DNA from: Ciona savignyi
Lineage: Eukaryota > Chordata > Ascidiacea > Phlebobranchia > Cionidae
Assembly: GCA_000149265.1 (NCBI GenBank)
Contig: CH003088.1
Coordinates: 65,107-129,106 of the forward strand
Direction of reading: 5' to 3'
DNA: 64,000 bases
A model generated the notes under the pieces. The model was not told where the DNA came from, searched no databases, and saw nothing but the letters and a program-made list of their open reading frames with translations. Position 1 is the first letter of the stretch. Every line of letters begins with the position of its first letter. Position numbers and translations under genes: made by a program. Shown in pieces: positions 44,701 to 52,950 of the stretch.

Positions 44701-47700
44701 GGCATCACACTAAACCACAAGACTAACCGGTCAGACTTGAATGTACAAACCACAACATATTTAATAAGATGGTTCTGATTCACAACATAAACAAACAAAC
44801 CCAATCAACCTTCAGGGACAACTCTGCAGACTTATGGATTTACGATTTAGTGTTTTTAAATTACTAATATTGTCAAAAAAAAAGTTGTTAGTATATAAAT
44901 ATATATATACTTAATGCTTTCACCTAGGAAAAAACACTTAACAGTGAATATCCATATTGCTTCAAATAAACATAAACATAATCCGCTACCTTTTCTTGAT
45001 GACTCGTCAAAAACTGCTCCACTTTCCCACATTGCAAGTCCCACAGTGCCACCTTGTGGTCAGCGGATGCGGAGGATAGTTTGTTCCTAACAATGCAAAT
45101 TGTGAATACCACAATGGGGAGCAGAGAAACCTAAGCATAATCGCACAACAACATTAAACCACAAAATGAGTTAATTACCTTGTTTTGAACCTACTGGATT
45201 GTAGCTATAACTAGGGGCAAAACTAAAAGGAGGGAAAGGGAGGAAAAGGGAAGGAGGAAAACTGCTCAGTAAAATAATGGAAACTACTTTTCACCCTGCC
45301 CTAAACACTAATCTCAACCCCAGAACTAACATTAACTCCAACTCCATGTTTAAAACTAACTCTAATGCCATAATCTTTATTTCAGTGAGCAGTTTCCCTC
45401 CCTCCCTTAAGTTTTCCTCTATAACTAGTGATAAAATGTATGGAATATAAAGTTATTTGAACCTCAGCTGTGGGTTCCAAGCGATATCCAGAACGGCATC
45501 TGTATGGCCGAAGCCTGTCTTTCCCAACCGCAGCATCTTTCTGTGCTTTCTCTAAGGATTGGAAGGTATTTCAATTGCTATATGTGACACCAGGATTCCA
45601 TAATCTTTATTACTGGGTGTACAGCACAACAGAGCATTTAAACATCCACAGAGAACTATTTACGACACTGTCATAGTTGAATTGGTATAGGATATTCATA
45701 TTTATCTCTGTGAATGGGAAAACCAAGGTGGTTAACACACGGTCATTGGGCAATCGTCAGATCACTTCGCGCCCATCNNNNNNNNNNNNNNNNNNNNNNN
45801 NNNNNNNNNNNNNNNNNNNNNNNNNNNNNNNNNNNNNNNNNNNNNNNNNNNNNNNNNNNNNNNNNNNNNNNNNNNNNNNNNNNNNNNNNNNNNNNNNNNN
45901 NNNNNNNNNNNNNNNNNNNNNNNNNNNNNNNNNNNNNNNNNNNNNNNNNNNNNNNNNNNNNNNNNNNNNNNNNNNNNNNNNNNNNNNNNNNNNNNNNNNN
46001 NNNNNNNNNNNNNNNNNNNNNNNNNNNNNNNNNNNNNNNNNNNNNNNNNNNNCATGAATAACCTATCTTAAATTTGCTTTATGGATAGCTAATGCTTAAA
46101 TTTTTAGAAGGGATAGTATAATTAAAACAGCACAAAAGGAAAACACAGAAATAGTTGATAAATGGAACTTTTCATAAGTAATCAGAACTTTGCTTATTCT
46201 GGCTTCTGTAGCTATTGTAATAAGTGCATGTGATAGGAGTACGAGCTTTTGTTTAATGCATTCAACATATAAGCTCAAGTGTTATAGGCGTAAGGTTGTT
46301 GGGTTCCAGGGGTGCAAAATCCGCCCTCGCTTTCCAAACTGCATTCCTGGCAATCCAAATGTACTACCAAAAATTCCTTTCCAACAAACATGTAATGTGA
46401 TGTCATAGTCCAACAAACAAGTAATGTGATGTAACAATTAAAACCTTTATCGTTGGAATTCTCGTCAAGCAAACTCCCGGGGTCAAAGTTCAACCACTCC
46501 ATGCACAGAGGGGCGCCAGAGAGAGGAATATCATGATGGACATAGAAATCATTTGTTTTCTCGTTGTAAACTGAAAATAGAAAAATCGTGTTTGAAGTTT
46601 AAAAACATTTAAAACGTGTTTGTTTAAAAACGTGTTGAAGTTTAAAAACAAGAACTGGCAGGAGAATATGTGAAAATTTGCAAAATACAATCAAATCTTG
46701 TTTCTTTGCCACCTCCCTACGATACCACCTCGCTACTATGCCCCTCATATCTATATCACTTCCAATTGTCCAACTGTAACCATTTTAAACTTCTGTTACC
46801 TCATCACTTTGCTTACTATGCCACTTTGCCTTGTTCCAGTGAGGTGTAATAGTAATGAGATTTGACTATAAATATAAATGTTGGCTAATATTTTCCGTGA
46901 TTTAAATGCTTTAATATTTTGTAATATTTTAAATGCATATTCCATATTCTAGTAGCCAGTGTAGAGATTGAATCCATGAACTGTCTGGTTGTTACTGATG
47001 ACCCTAACGACCAGATTTTTCAGCTGATTGTACACCAAAATGACACATTTAAACACCAAATGACACATTTAAACACCAAAATGACACATTTAAACACCAA
47101 ATGACACATTTAAACACCAAATGACACATTTAAACAGCAAATGACACATTTCAAGCAATAATAAATGCAAACCTACCATGCACCTCCAATGAGTTGAAAT
47201 CTCTCTCGCACTTCGCAGTCACCAGAAGATTGTCGTCCTCATGAAGGTTTATTGCTTCTCTCTCTTTTTTCTCGTCTTCTGACTATGCAAACAAATGCAA
47301 TTTAACAAAAGGGTACTACAGAATTAACTGGCTTAAATTCCTGGTCCCGTTGTTACCGTGGGCCCGCTCATATTAATGTAATGTATCATGGCCCACATTC
47401 CTGGTCCTGGTGCTACCGTGGGCCCGCCTATACTATTGTATTGTATCATGGCCTAAATTCCTGGTCCCAGTGCTACCATGGACCCGCTCATACTAATGTA
47501 TTGTATCATGGCCTACATTCCTGGTCCTGGGGCTACCGTGGACCCACCCATACTAATGTAATGTATCATGGCCTACATTCCTGGTCCTGGTGCTACCGTG
47601 GGCCCGCCTATACTATTGTATTGTATCATGGCCTAAATTCCTGGTCCCAGTGCTACCATGGACCCACCCATACTAATGTAATGTATCATGGCCTACATTC

Positions 47701-50700
47701 CTGGTCCCAGTGCTACCGTGGACCCACCCATACTAATGTAATGTATCATGGCCTACATTCCTGGTCCTGGGGCTACCGTGGACCCACCCATACTAATGTA
47801 ATGTATCATGGCCTACATTCCTGGTTCCGAGGCAACCATGGATCCACCCATACTAATGTAATGTATCATGGTCTACATTCCTGGTCCCAGTGCTACCATG
47901 TACCCACCCATACTAATGTAATGTATCATGGCCTACATTCCTGGTCCCAGTGCTACCGTGGACCCACCCATACTAATGTAATGTATCATGGCCTACATTC
48001 CTGGTCCCAGTGCTACCATGAATCCACCCATACTAATGTAATGTATCATGGTCTACATTCCTGGTCCCAGTGCTACCATGTACCCACCCATACTAATGTA
48101 ATGTATCATGGCCTACATTCCTGGTCCCAGTGCTACCGTGGACCCACCCATACTAATGTAATGTATCATGGCCTACATTCCTGGTCCTGGGGCTACCGTG
48201 GACCCACCCATACTAATGTAATGTATCATGGCCTACATTCCTGGTTCCGAGGCAACCATGGACCCACTCATACTAATGTAATGTATCATGGCCTACATTC
48301 CTGGTCCCAGTGCTACCGTGGACCCACCCATACTAATGTAATGTATCATGGCCTACATTCCTGGTCCCAGTGCTACCATGGACCCACCCATACTAATGTA
48401 ATGTATCATGACCTACATTCCTGGTCCTGGGGCTACCGTGGACCCACCCATACTAATGTAATGTATCATGGCCTACATTCCTGGTCCCGTTGTTACCGTG
48501 GACCTGCCCATACTAATGTAATGTATCATGGCCTAAATTCCTGGCCCTAGTGCAACCATGGACCTACCCATACTAATGTAATGTATCATGGCCTAAATTC
48601 CTGGTCCCGGTGCTACGCATGGACCTGCCCATACTAATGTAAATGTTAAGTGTCCTACAGTTGTTCTTGTAAATGTAAAAGAAAACACTTTTATAGCTGT
48701 AGCAATTCAACTACGTGTAGAGTGTGTAGGCTACCTTTCTACAAGAGAACACAAATAAGTCAGTCACATATTGTAACAGCTAATACAGTGGTACACAATA
48801 AAGGATAACGATATAATAATAAACAAAAACATTCTTTCGGCTTTCTGTTTAGCGATTTAAACTTGTAAATACTGATACAGGACAGTGAACAAACAAACTT
48901 GTGTTATTAACTAAGTGGCTTCCGGATAGTAAACAATCACATCCAATAAATTGTGTTATCATTTATTGGGGAACTTGGAAATCAAAGTCGTGTTAATTAA
49001 ATAAAGGATAACACGACTTCGAAATTATTGGGGAACTAGGAAACTTGGTTGTAGGGGCTGGTACCCTGTACTCGCATTTAATGCTTGGTGTCATACACTT
49101 GCTTATTAGCTTTAACAGATAATTTTATCCGGGCAAGATTGATCTATTAGTTTAAATAGTTTGTCCATGCAATGACATTGAAGCCTCTAAAAATCCAGTA
49201 GAAACCTGAATATCAGTACTTACGTCGCTATTTATCTGTTTTGACATATATGGGTCATCTGTGTTGGTTGGGAACATGACAAGACTGGATAACCCATCAT
49301 CTTGAATAGTGTCTACGGGTTTAAGTATTATTACAACAATGAATTTTCATCACATTTCATAATTTTAGACATTTTAAGTTAATAATAGGAAAGACAGGCT
49401 TAATTAAAAAAAATTAGTAGAAAATTCACTAGTTCAGTATACCAACACTAAAATACCTTTAACAACAATTGTGTGGTATAATACCTAAAGCAAAGGATAT
49501 TTGGGGGTTACTCGAGCAATAATCTAAGCACTTTTTTCACCCGAAGGCTAAACATGAGAAAAAAACTATATTTACCAAAATAAGGAAAATTTGGTGAATA
49601 TATACTTTAAGTACTTGATCACTCATAAAACATAACAAACACTAATCTGTGCAGTAAAAACATCATGATGTCAGTAATTATAAATGATTATATATACCGG
49701 TATCTAACCAAACCAACAGCATTTCACACTACATATACGAATTTCACAAAAAGAAAAAAATAATGAGGCCATATATTAAACTAAGCTAGTCTAGTTTCTA
49801 TTAAAGGTTTATGAACAACAATAATTTACCGCTTTCATTATCATAGTTGCTCATGTCAAACTCTTTTAAATCATCATCTGTGACATCACCATCAGCATTA
49901 CTACTGTTTATGACATCATCACGGTCATCTGTGACATCATCGCAGTCATCTGTGACATCATCACAGTCATCTGTGACATCATCACAGTCATCCATGACAT
50001 CATCATTATCTATTGACCCATCGCTTTGCATGGACTCATCCAATCCATCTGGTCCCTCAGGATTAACCTCCTCGTTTTCAGAGTCTCTGTTGGTGTTAAA
50101 CTTCTTTGTTTTGTTTAACACTTTTGTTCAATACAGTTGTGTCCTCGGGCAAGGTACTTAACTGACATTGCCTGAACCCAGCGGATTAATGGGTTCAACT
50201 AAATTGAAGGAATGTGTGAATCATACACAACACACTGCAATAGATCCGGTAACATGAATATCCCATATATCCTAAACATTAATAAACTAGGTTCAAGCAG
50301 AGCAGGCTAAGTGACATCCCAAAGAAACAATAAAGTTGGTTCATTTTGATCACACAACTTTTACATTTAGGCTGATAGTTAGATGAAGCAGCGTAAAAGG
50401 TTGACAGGCCGACCTATGCACTGCACCCTTTGCTGTATATTACTGTATATATTGTTGGGAAAAACTGAAAGGGGGGGAAAGCGGAAAGGCAGGAAGGAGG
50501 GACACTGTACTCTAAAATGAATATTAAGGCATTAGAGTTGGTTTTAAACATGGGTTAAGAGTTAGGGTTAGTTCTGGGGTTGAATTAATGTTCATAGTTT
50601 TGGTAGGCAGTTTTCCTCCTTCCCGCTTTCCCTTCTTTTAGTATTGCCTATGACCTGGGTTAATGCAATGTCCATAAGTGCGTAGGTTTCAATTACAAAA

Positions 50701-51685
50701 CATAGTATTTGAAATAGAGCATTTCTTATATAAATAAAACACAACGCAATATTAGGTAGACAATGTTACAGTTAACACTAAGTCTCATAGTCTGTACCCA
50801 GTATGGAAAGTACGGCAGCTGCACACTCGAGTTTTTTTCCCTCTGCGTCTTTGCACACTTGGGTAATTTCACAACAAACCTGTACAAACCTAACTCTGGA
50901 CCTCGGTAATTTACTGTCAGTACATTTTTTGTTATGTAGCCGACCCTATGTTACGTAGATAGATATGTTAGCTGACGGACACGATAGATTTAGGATGGAA
51001 TAATATGTTTGTTTAAGATTTTGGTAAAACAGTAATATAAAGGAGATTGTGTGCACACTTGAAGTGTGCACTCTTGGACGTTTGCACACTGCAAACTTAA
51101 ATGTGTGTGTGCATGCACACTCGAAATTGCGTGCACACTCGAGATCTCGGCGAAAATTGACGTACTTTCCATACGGGCCTATATTGTTGTCGTTTGTAAA
51201 AATGTGATGTCAGGATAAATTAAAAAACAAACTAAAACTATGCATAAATGTGCTATATTTTATATTCCCAAGAAAAAAAATGTTAGTTTGCGCTTTGAAC
51301 TGGTACCTGTAAATATTACAGGACCGCTTGGATTGGATGGAGCGCTTACTATACTTAGTAATCACAAAAGCCATGATATTAATGTTAGGGTTGAGGTTAA
51401 AGTTAGTTCTGGGGTTGAGATTAGTGTTTGGGACAGGGTTAGAATTACTTTCCATAGCAATCTAAGCGCTCCAAGCGATCCTGTAGTGTTTAGAGGCACC
51501 CCTTTAAACAGATGCAGCACAGTCATGAGAAGATTAATAAGAACTTACTTTGCTTTGAAAACATCTTTCAATTCCCCTGCAGTCAGCAAAATCTGATCTG
51601 GTACTCTTTTCGCGGCTTTTTTTGGGACCCAACTCATGCAAAATATTTGACTTCCTCCTTTGATTTGTTCCTCATCAAAGTCCAT
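32706..51685 (-). CDS. PWP1: PWP1 homologue (periodic tryptophan protein 1, WD40)
   Basis: Exons: 51549-51685, 49830-50086, 49224-49312, 47177-47282, 46445-46570, [one exon expected but missing at the gap], 45463-45551, 44990-45086, 36854-36915, 36035-36140, 34543-34761, 33832-33937, 32706-33232. All visible joins are in phase. PWP1 is a nuclear/nucleolar WD40 protein of ribosome biogenesis and rDNA chromatin. Seen here: start [15 protein letters not shown] and [14 protein letters not shown]; an acidic DD-rich stretch in exon 2; [60 protein letters not shown]; and [13 protein letters not shown]. Then come [15 protein letters not shown] and [16 protein letters not shown]. The last exon adds a Lys-rich tail of about 175 residues ([23 protein letters not shown]). 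AATAAA motifs overlap and follow the stop (32705-32710, 32696-32701 inverted). C1q exons are nested antisense in intron 7. Confidence 0.92.
33290..33545. repeat. Dispersed repeat shared with 10755-10997
   Basis: It has the same ordered blocks as the copy at 10755 ('gactttaccgcccattt', 'gagagctgctgactacagg'). It ends in 'gagaaccctg' and is then fused to a truncated SINE-A. It lies in the last intron of PWP1. Confidence 0.7.
33549..33797 (-). repeat. SINE-A copy lacking its tail
   Basis: The inverted copy starts inside the element at 'gggggttaacacacgggc', where it meets the repeat at 33290-33545, and ends 'caagactaaccggtgg'. The head lies about 35 nt from the PWP1 exon 11 donor (33832). Confidence 0.8.
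34165..34327. mobile_element. GGGAGG-TIR MITE, degraded
   Basis: 'gaaggaaagaagggaaactg' on the left and 'ttttgtaccttttagttttt' on the right enclose the 'aaccctgccttcacaataat' interior. Confidence 0.65.
34880..36034. other. PWP1 intron 9 with SINE-A
   Basis: Apart from the SINE-A at 35671-35935 this intron shows no recognisable element or reading frame. Base composition is AT-rich. Confidence 0.45.
35671..35935 (+). repeat. SINE-A copy
   Basis: It lacks the first part of the head (starts 'cagtcgcgtttcaatcg') and ends with three 'atcct' units ('aatatcctatcctatcctat'). It is antisense to PWP1. Confidence 0.8.
36190..36370. repeat. ATTT-rich simple sequence
   Basis: An imperfect (ATTT)/(ATTTT) low-complexity tract lies in PWP1 intron 8, close behind exon 9. 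No other feature. Confidence 0.7.
37726..41734 (+). CDS. C1q-domain protein (first C1q unit)
   Basis: Exons 37726-38162 and 41599-41734 join in phase 2 and give 190 residues. [20 protein letters not shown] is a signal peptide. The C1q jelly-roll domain starts near [11 protein letters not shown]. It contains the typical [26 protein letters not shown] and LLLMKNN, then [25 protein letters not shown] and [10 protein letters not shown], matching the family's final strand. The 3.4-kb intron holds SINE-B clusters and a hAT MITE. The gene is nested antisense in PWP1 intron 7. C1q-domain proteins are secreted, trimeric pattern-recognition or adipokine-like proteins. An internal donor at 41699/41700 offers an alternative read-through into the second C1q unit (see the next C1q entry). 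Confidence 0.85.
38376..38744 (+). CDS. Unrecognised small ORF with N-terminal hydrophobic helix
   Basis: 122 codons. Residues 5-32 are strongly hydrophobic ([20 protein letters not shown]) and could be a signal anchor. The rest ([24 protein letters not shown]) is soluble-like. A good splice donor, aag|gtatgt, lies at 38621/38622. It sits in the C1q intron on the same strand. I recognise no family. It may be an unrelated exon or chance. Confidence 0.15.
   Translation: MCNVITHCLFIFFLCLIAWVLATSFFFSVLLQIKKLPLHNYKNNQRVEKTNSRQYYPQLIVYFGQNTEQIKTLVGTFIQTSKVCTRRSQLREEITLGRHFQTLKKLPKQGFKTTEILSYVRT
39355..39637 (+). CDS. Unrecognised ORF segment
   Basis: The reading frame ends at 39637. Its last 75 codons (from [16 protein letters not shown] through [17 protein letters not shown]) have protein-like composition with several Cys. 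Candidate acceptors precede it (ttacgcag at about 39373, ttgtcag at about 39400). No partner exon with matching phase was found and no family recognised. Confidence 0.12.
40033..40640. repeat. Cluster of four SINE-B copies
   Basis: Two direct copies at about 40033-40155 and 40168-40293, each with an A-rich tail, are followed by two inverted copies at about 40400-40505 and 40520-40640. Each pair is in tandem and the pairs face each other. All have the 'gaatggttaaagcgaccg' or 'gttaaccattcggcc' head. Confidence 0.85.
40982..41169. mobile_element. hAT-type MITE
   Basis: It starts CAGGCATGGGCAACATAC and has the central 'gatattgaataatattcatg'. It ends near 'cacatctggcctacag', so the right terminus is diverged. 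A fragment of a second copy precedes it at about 40860-40920 ('gcaggatgggtaacatacgg'). Confidence 0.75.
41599..43578 (+). CDS. Second C1q unit, possibly fused to the first as a tandem-C1q protein
   Basis: Exons 41772-42121 and 43399-43578 join in phase 0. The C1q domain runs from [15 protein letters not shown] through [29 protein letters not shown] and LSVSLMKND to [16 protein letters not shown] and [13 protein letters not shown]. There is no signal peptide if translation starts at 41774. Instead the first 30 residues are polybasic ([19 protein letters not shown]). The exon's phase fits the GTGAGT donor at 41699/41700 inside the last exon of the upstream unit (exon 41599-41699). One gene 37726-43578 of 355 residues would then read signal-C1q-basic linker-C1q. 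The linker has furin-like sites, so cleavage into two secreted C1q proteins is an attractive inference. Confidence 0.75.
42592..42990. mobile_element. Two adjacent hAT-type MITE copies
   Basis: Copies at 42592-42744 (CAGGCGTAGGCAGC to CTGCCTATGCTTG) and about 42835-42990 lie 90 bp apart in the same orientation, within the intron of the second C1q unit. Both keep 'gtcggcgggccagatgtggg' and 'atagtatt'. Confidence 0.8.
43081..43312 (+). repeat. SINE-B copy split by a 100-bp insertion
   Basis: The head and first half (43081-43140, 'cttgtggccgaatgattaac') are separated from the 3' half ('ccattattggttcgaaac' at about 43270) by about 100 bp of unrelated sequence. It ends about 85 nt before the last C1q exon. 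Confidence 0.65.
43671..43915. mobile_element. hAT-type MITE with CAGTGGTTCTCAA ends
   Basis: Left terminus CAGTGGTTCTCAA, right terminus TTTGAGAAGCACTG. Flanks 'ctttaaat' and 'gtttaaat' give a 7 of 8 target duplication. Subterminal 'gtggcgtacc' and 'gtggcgcaccatt' are also inverted. The length is 245 bp, non-coding. It lies about 95 bp after the C1q stop codon. Confidence 0.8.
43930..44350. other. PWP1 intron 7 segment without recognised feature
   Basis: AT-rich sequence with no recognisable repeat or coding exon. The minus-strand frame at 44107-44313 is hydrophobic and AT-driven. Confidence 0.4.
44352..44737 (-). repeat. Two overlapping SINE-A copies
   Basis: A truncated inverted copy (44352-44510) is followed without spacer by a second inverted copy that begins at 'accgtcaggccacctcgcgc' and ends 'gactaaccggtcagact'. 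The 3' half is thus present twice. Confidence 0.8.
45213..45417. mobile_element. GGGAGG-TIR MITE
   Basis: It runs from 'gggcaaaactaaaaggaggg' to 'cctcccttaagttttcc'. The interior has the family's 'aaccccagaactaacattaa' sequence. It lies in the 376-bp PWP1 intron between exons 45463-45551 and 44990-45086. Confidence 0.8.
45687..46068. repeat. SINE-A sequence interrupted by an assembly gap
   Basis: An inverted SINE-A start (45687-45777) runs into the gap 45778-46052. A direct SINE-A tail ('catgaataacctatctta') emerges on the other side. The gap is therefore flanked by oppositely oriented SINE ends. Confidence 0.75.
45778..46052. other. Assembly gap (275 N)
   Basis: This run of 275 N lies between PWP1 exons 46445-46570 (ends phase 1) and 45463-45551 (starts phase 0). 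PWP1 proteins have an 'IEVWDLD'-type segment at this point that is absent from the visible sequence. An exon of length 3n+2 is expected here. Confidence 0.95.
47034..47160. repeat. 22-bp minisatellite
   Basis: About six units of 'aaatgacacatttaaacacc', alternating 'caaaatgac' and 'caaatgac'. It ends about 17 nt from the donor side of PWP1 exon 47177-47282. Confidence 0.9.
47330..48640. repeat. 60-bp minisatellite, about 22 units
   Basis: Perfect 60-bp periodicity; each unit reads 'ctggtcccagtgctaccgtg' followed by 'gacccacccatactaatg', 'taatgtatcatggcctacatt'-type sequence (shown in parts). Units differ mainly at 'cccagtgctacc', 'cctggggctacc' and 'tccgaggcaacc'. The block at 47701-47880 recurs as 48121-48300, a higher-order duplication. 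Because 60 is a multiple of 3 and one frame lacks stops, it gives a 389-codon open frame at 47381-48550 ([10 protein letters not shown]...). I regard that frame as a by-product. The array lies in PWP1 intron 3. Confidence 0.95.
48660..49220. other. PWP1 intron 3 remainder
   Basis: AT-rich spacer between the 60-bp array and exon 49224-49312. The 'attattggggaact' segment occurs twice (about 48963 and 49024). No other feature seen. Confidence 0.4.
49900..50005 (-). repeat. Coding 21-bp repeat in PWP1 exon 2
   Basis: Five units of 21 bp ('tgtgacatcatcacagtcat' on the plus strand) encode DDVTDDC repeats on the minus strand in the acidic N-terminal region of PWP1. The length is a multiple of 3, so the frame is kept. 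Acidic stretches at this position are usual in PWP1; the repeat purity is not. Confidence 0.9.
50137..50277 (+). repeat. SINE-A fragment
   Basis: It starts at 'gttgtgtcctcgggcaagg', continues to 'atagatccggtaac', then jumps directly to the tail 'atgaatatcccatatatcct'. The region between these is deleted. It lies in PWP1 intron 1. Confidence 0.8.
50456..50649. mobile_element. GGGAGG-TIR MITE
   Basis: It runs from 'gggaaaaactgaaaggggg' to 'cccttcttttagtattgcc', in the orientation opposite to the copy at 45213. Internal fragments of the same family ('ggttgaggttaaagttag') recur at about 51380-51455. Confidence 0.75.
50797..51178. mobile_element. MITE with repeated TGCACACT motifs
   Basis: The left end 'cccagtatggaaagtacg' and right end 'cgtactttccatacggg' are inverted repeats. 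Just inside are 'tgcacactcgag' and its inverted copies. TGCACACT or AGTGTGCA type motifs occur about eight times. The length is about 380 bp. A diverged relative may lie at 52675-52745 ('gtttgcacacatttt', 'agtatggtagctgcac'). Confidence 0.7.
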
Positions 51686-52950
51686 ATTGAAATAACAAGC
51701 AGCATGAATTGTAGTGCTCTACAGGCCAATTTAAATGCGTAGTTTAACTAAATACGTTGGTTTGATTTAAATAGAACGTCCCTAAACACACTTCCCTGAA
51801 CAAAAATATAACCGTTAAGTATAATATTTTCCAAAGCCGAAAATGAATGGTAACAAAATATGTGTGTTTAAATATACCAACAAATATGTTGTTTCACCTA
51901 ACACACACGTGAGTTTTCATTGTAGCATGGGTAAACAACACTATGGTGATTAAAGATCTATAGAGATCATATTTTTTAATAAAAACTGTGCGTTTTGATT
52001 TTTAAATGACTGATTATATATTGTTTGAAATATTGGAGTTGTTGTTTTCTTCAAAGCACGGCCAATACCGATTTGCGCACCACTTTATATACACAAAATT
52101 AACTTTAGGTCTGCAGTTAGCCAACGACATATAATAAGATAGCCAACTTATTACATGTCGTTTAGCCGAGATCTCCATTCACGCTCTTTTATCAAATCCG
52201 AGCACGGACGGTTTATTTTATTCTTGACTACACGCGAGACGCGAGCACAGCAAAATGTACGAAGTTGTGTATGAATCGTTTGAACAAACGATAGGGAAGT
52301 AGTTTAGTTTAGTTTAGTTTATTCATTTTTTGCCCCAGTTTTTTAAAAATGGCAAACGAATATAATCTCGACACAGGAACGGGAAAAGACGGCAAAACGA
52401 ACAGTCGTTAAAACACGTCATTAAAAAAAGGATATAATGTAATAAAGTATACACAGTTCTTGCCTATTTGCAACATTAAATGGTTGTCTTGCTGTATTAA
52501 ATTGTTCTGTGCTCTTCAACTCTTTAAGCGGTAGGATTCCGGTTGTGGACTCTATCATGTGAAAATAATAATAATGTCGTCATATTGTATACTGTACACA
52601 ATATGACGTGTACATTGACTTTTGCGAAATCTGTACAAAGTTGGAATATATTTTATCAAAACAACATTTTATTTGTGCACATTTTGACGTTTGCACACAT
52701 TTTATTATTCGTTTCGTGCACATCGGAGTATGGTAGCTGCACAAAAAGTTTAATATAATGCGTATTCACCTTTATTTCCTATGCATCTAAGAAGGTAAGG
52801 CGTTACTACAGATTGCTAATAATCCATTTAGTAGAAGATTGATGAAAATGGTCTTAGTATGGAATGTTTTTGTTGTTTTAATGTAAATATTTCAATAAGG
52901 GTAAAAAAATAGAGTTTGCACAATTGCTTTAGGGTAGTATTGAAATAAAG
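51686..52950. promoter_or_regulatory. Divergent promoter region between PWP1 and the zinc-finger gene
   Basis: 1.27 kb separate the two start codons. It contains the block at 52303-52430 shared with the other divergent spacer (17290-17405), introduced by tandem 'agttt' repeats at 52300-52320. No gene or clear core-promoter element is seen. Confidence 0.45.
52303..52430. repeat. Dispersed block shared with 17290-17405
   Basis: 'agtttagtttagtttattc', 'ggaacgggaaaagacggc', 'aaaacgaacagtcgtt' and 'aaaacacgtc' occur in the same order as at 17290. Confidence 0.6.

Noticed and set aside
44826..44868. Plus-strand exon-like piece ([13 protein letters not shown])
   Set aside because: An acceptor-like ttcag and a stop are present, but only 16 codons and no partner exon. 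It is probably chance.
45677..46061. Open frames of 97-126 codons made of X
   Set aside because: They span the assembly gap and contain no sequence.
46275..46444. Continuation of the PWP1 open frame past 46445
   Set aside because: The frame stays open ([14 protein letters not shown]...) but loses PWP1 resemblance exactly at a gt donor in phase, so it is read-through into the intron.
47381..48550. 389-codon open frame [10 protein letters not shown]...
   Set aside because: It consists only of 60-bp repeat units within a PWP1 intron, with no flanking unique coding sequence or signal peptide. Kept as a repeat, with a test proposed.
51240..51596. 118-codon plus-strand frame with '[19 protein letters not shown]'
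   Set aside because: The central part is the internal sequence of the GGGAGG-TIR MITE, and the end overlaps PWP1 exon 1 antisense.
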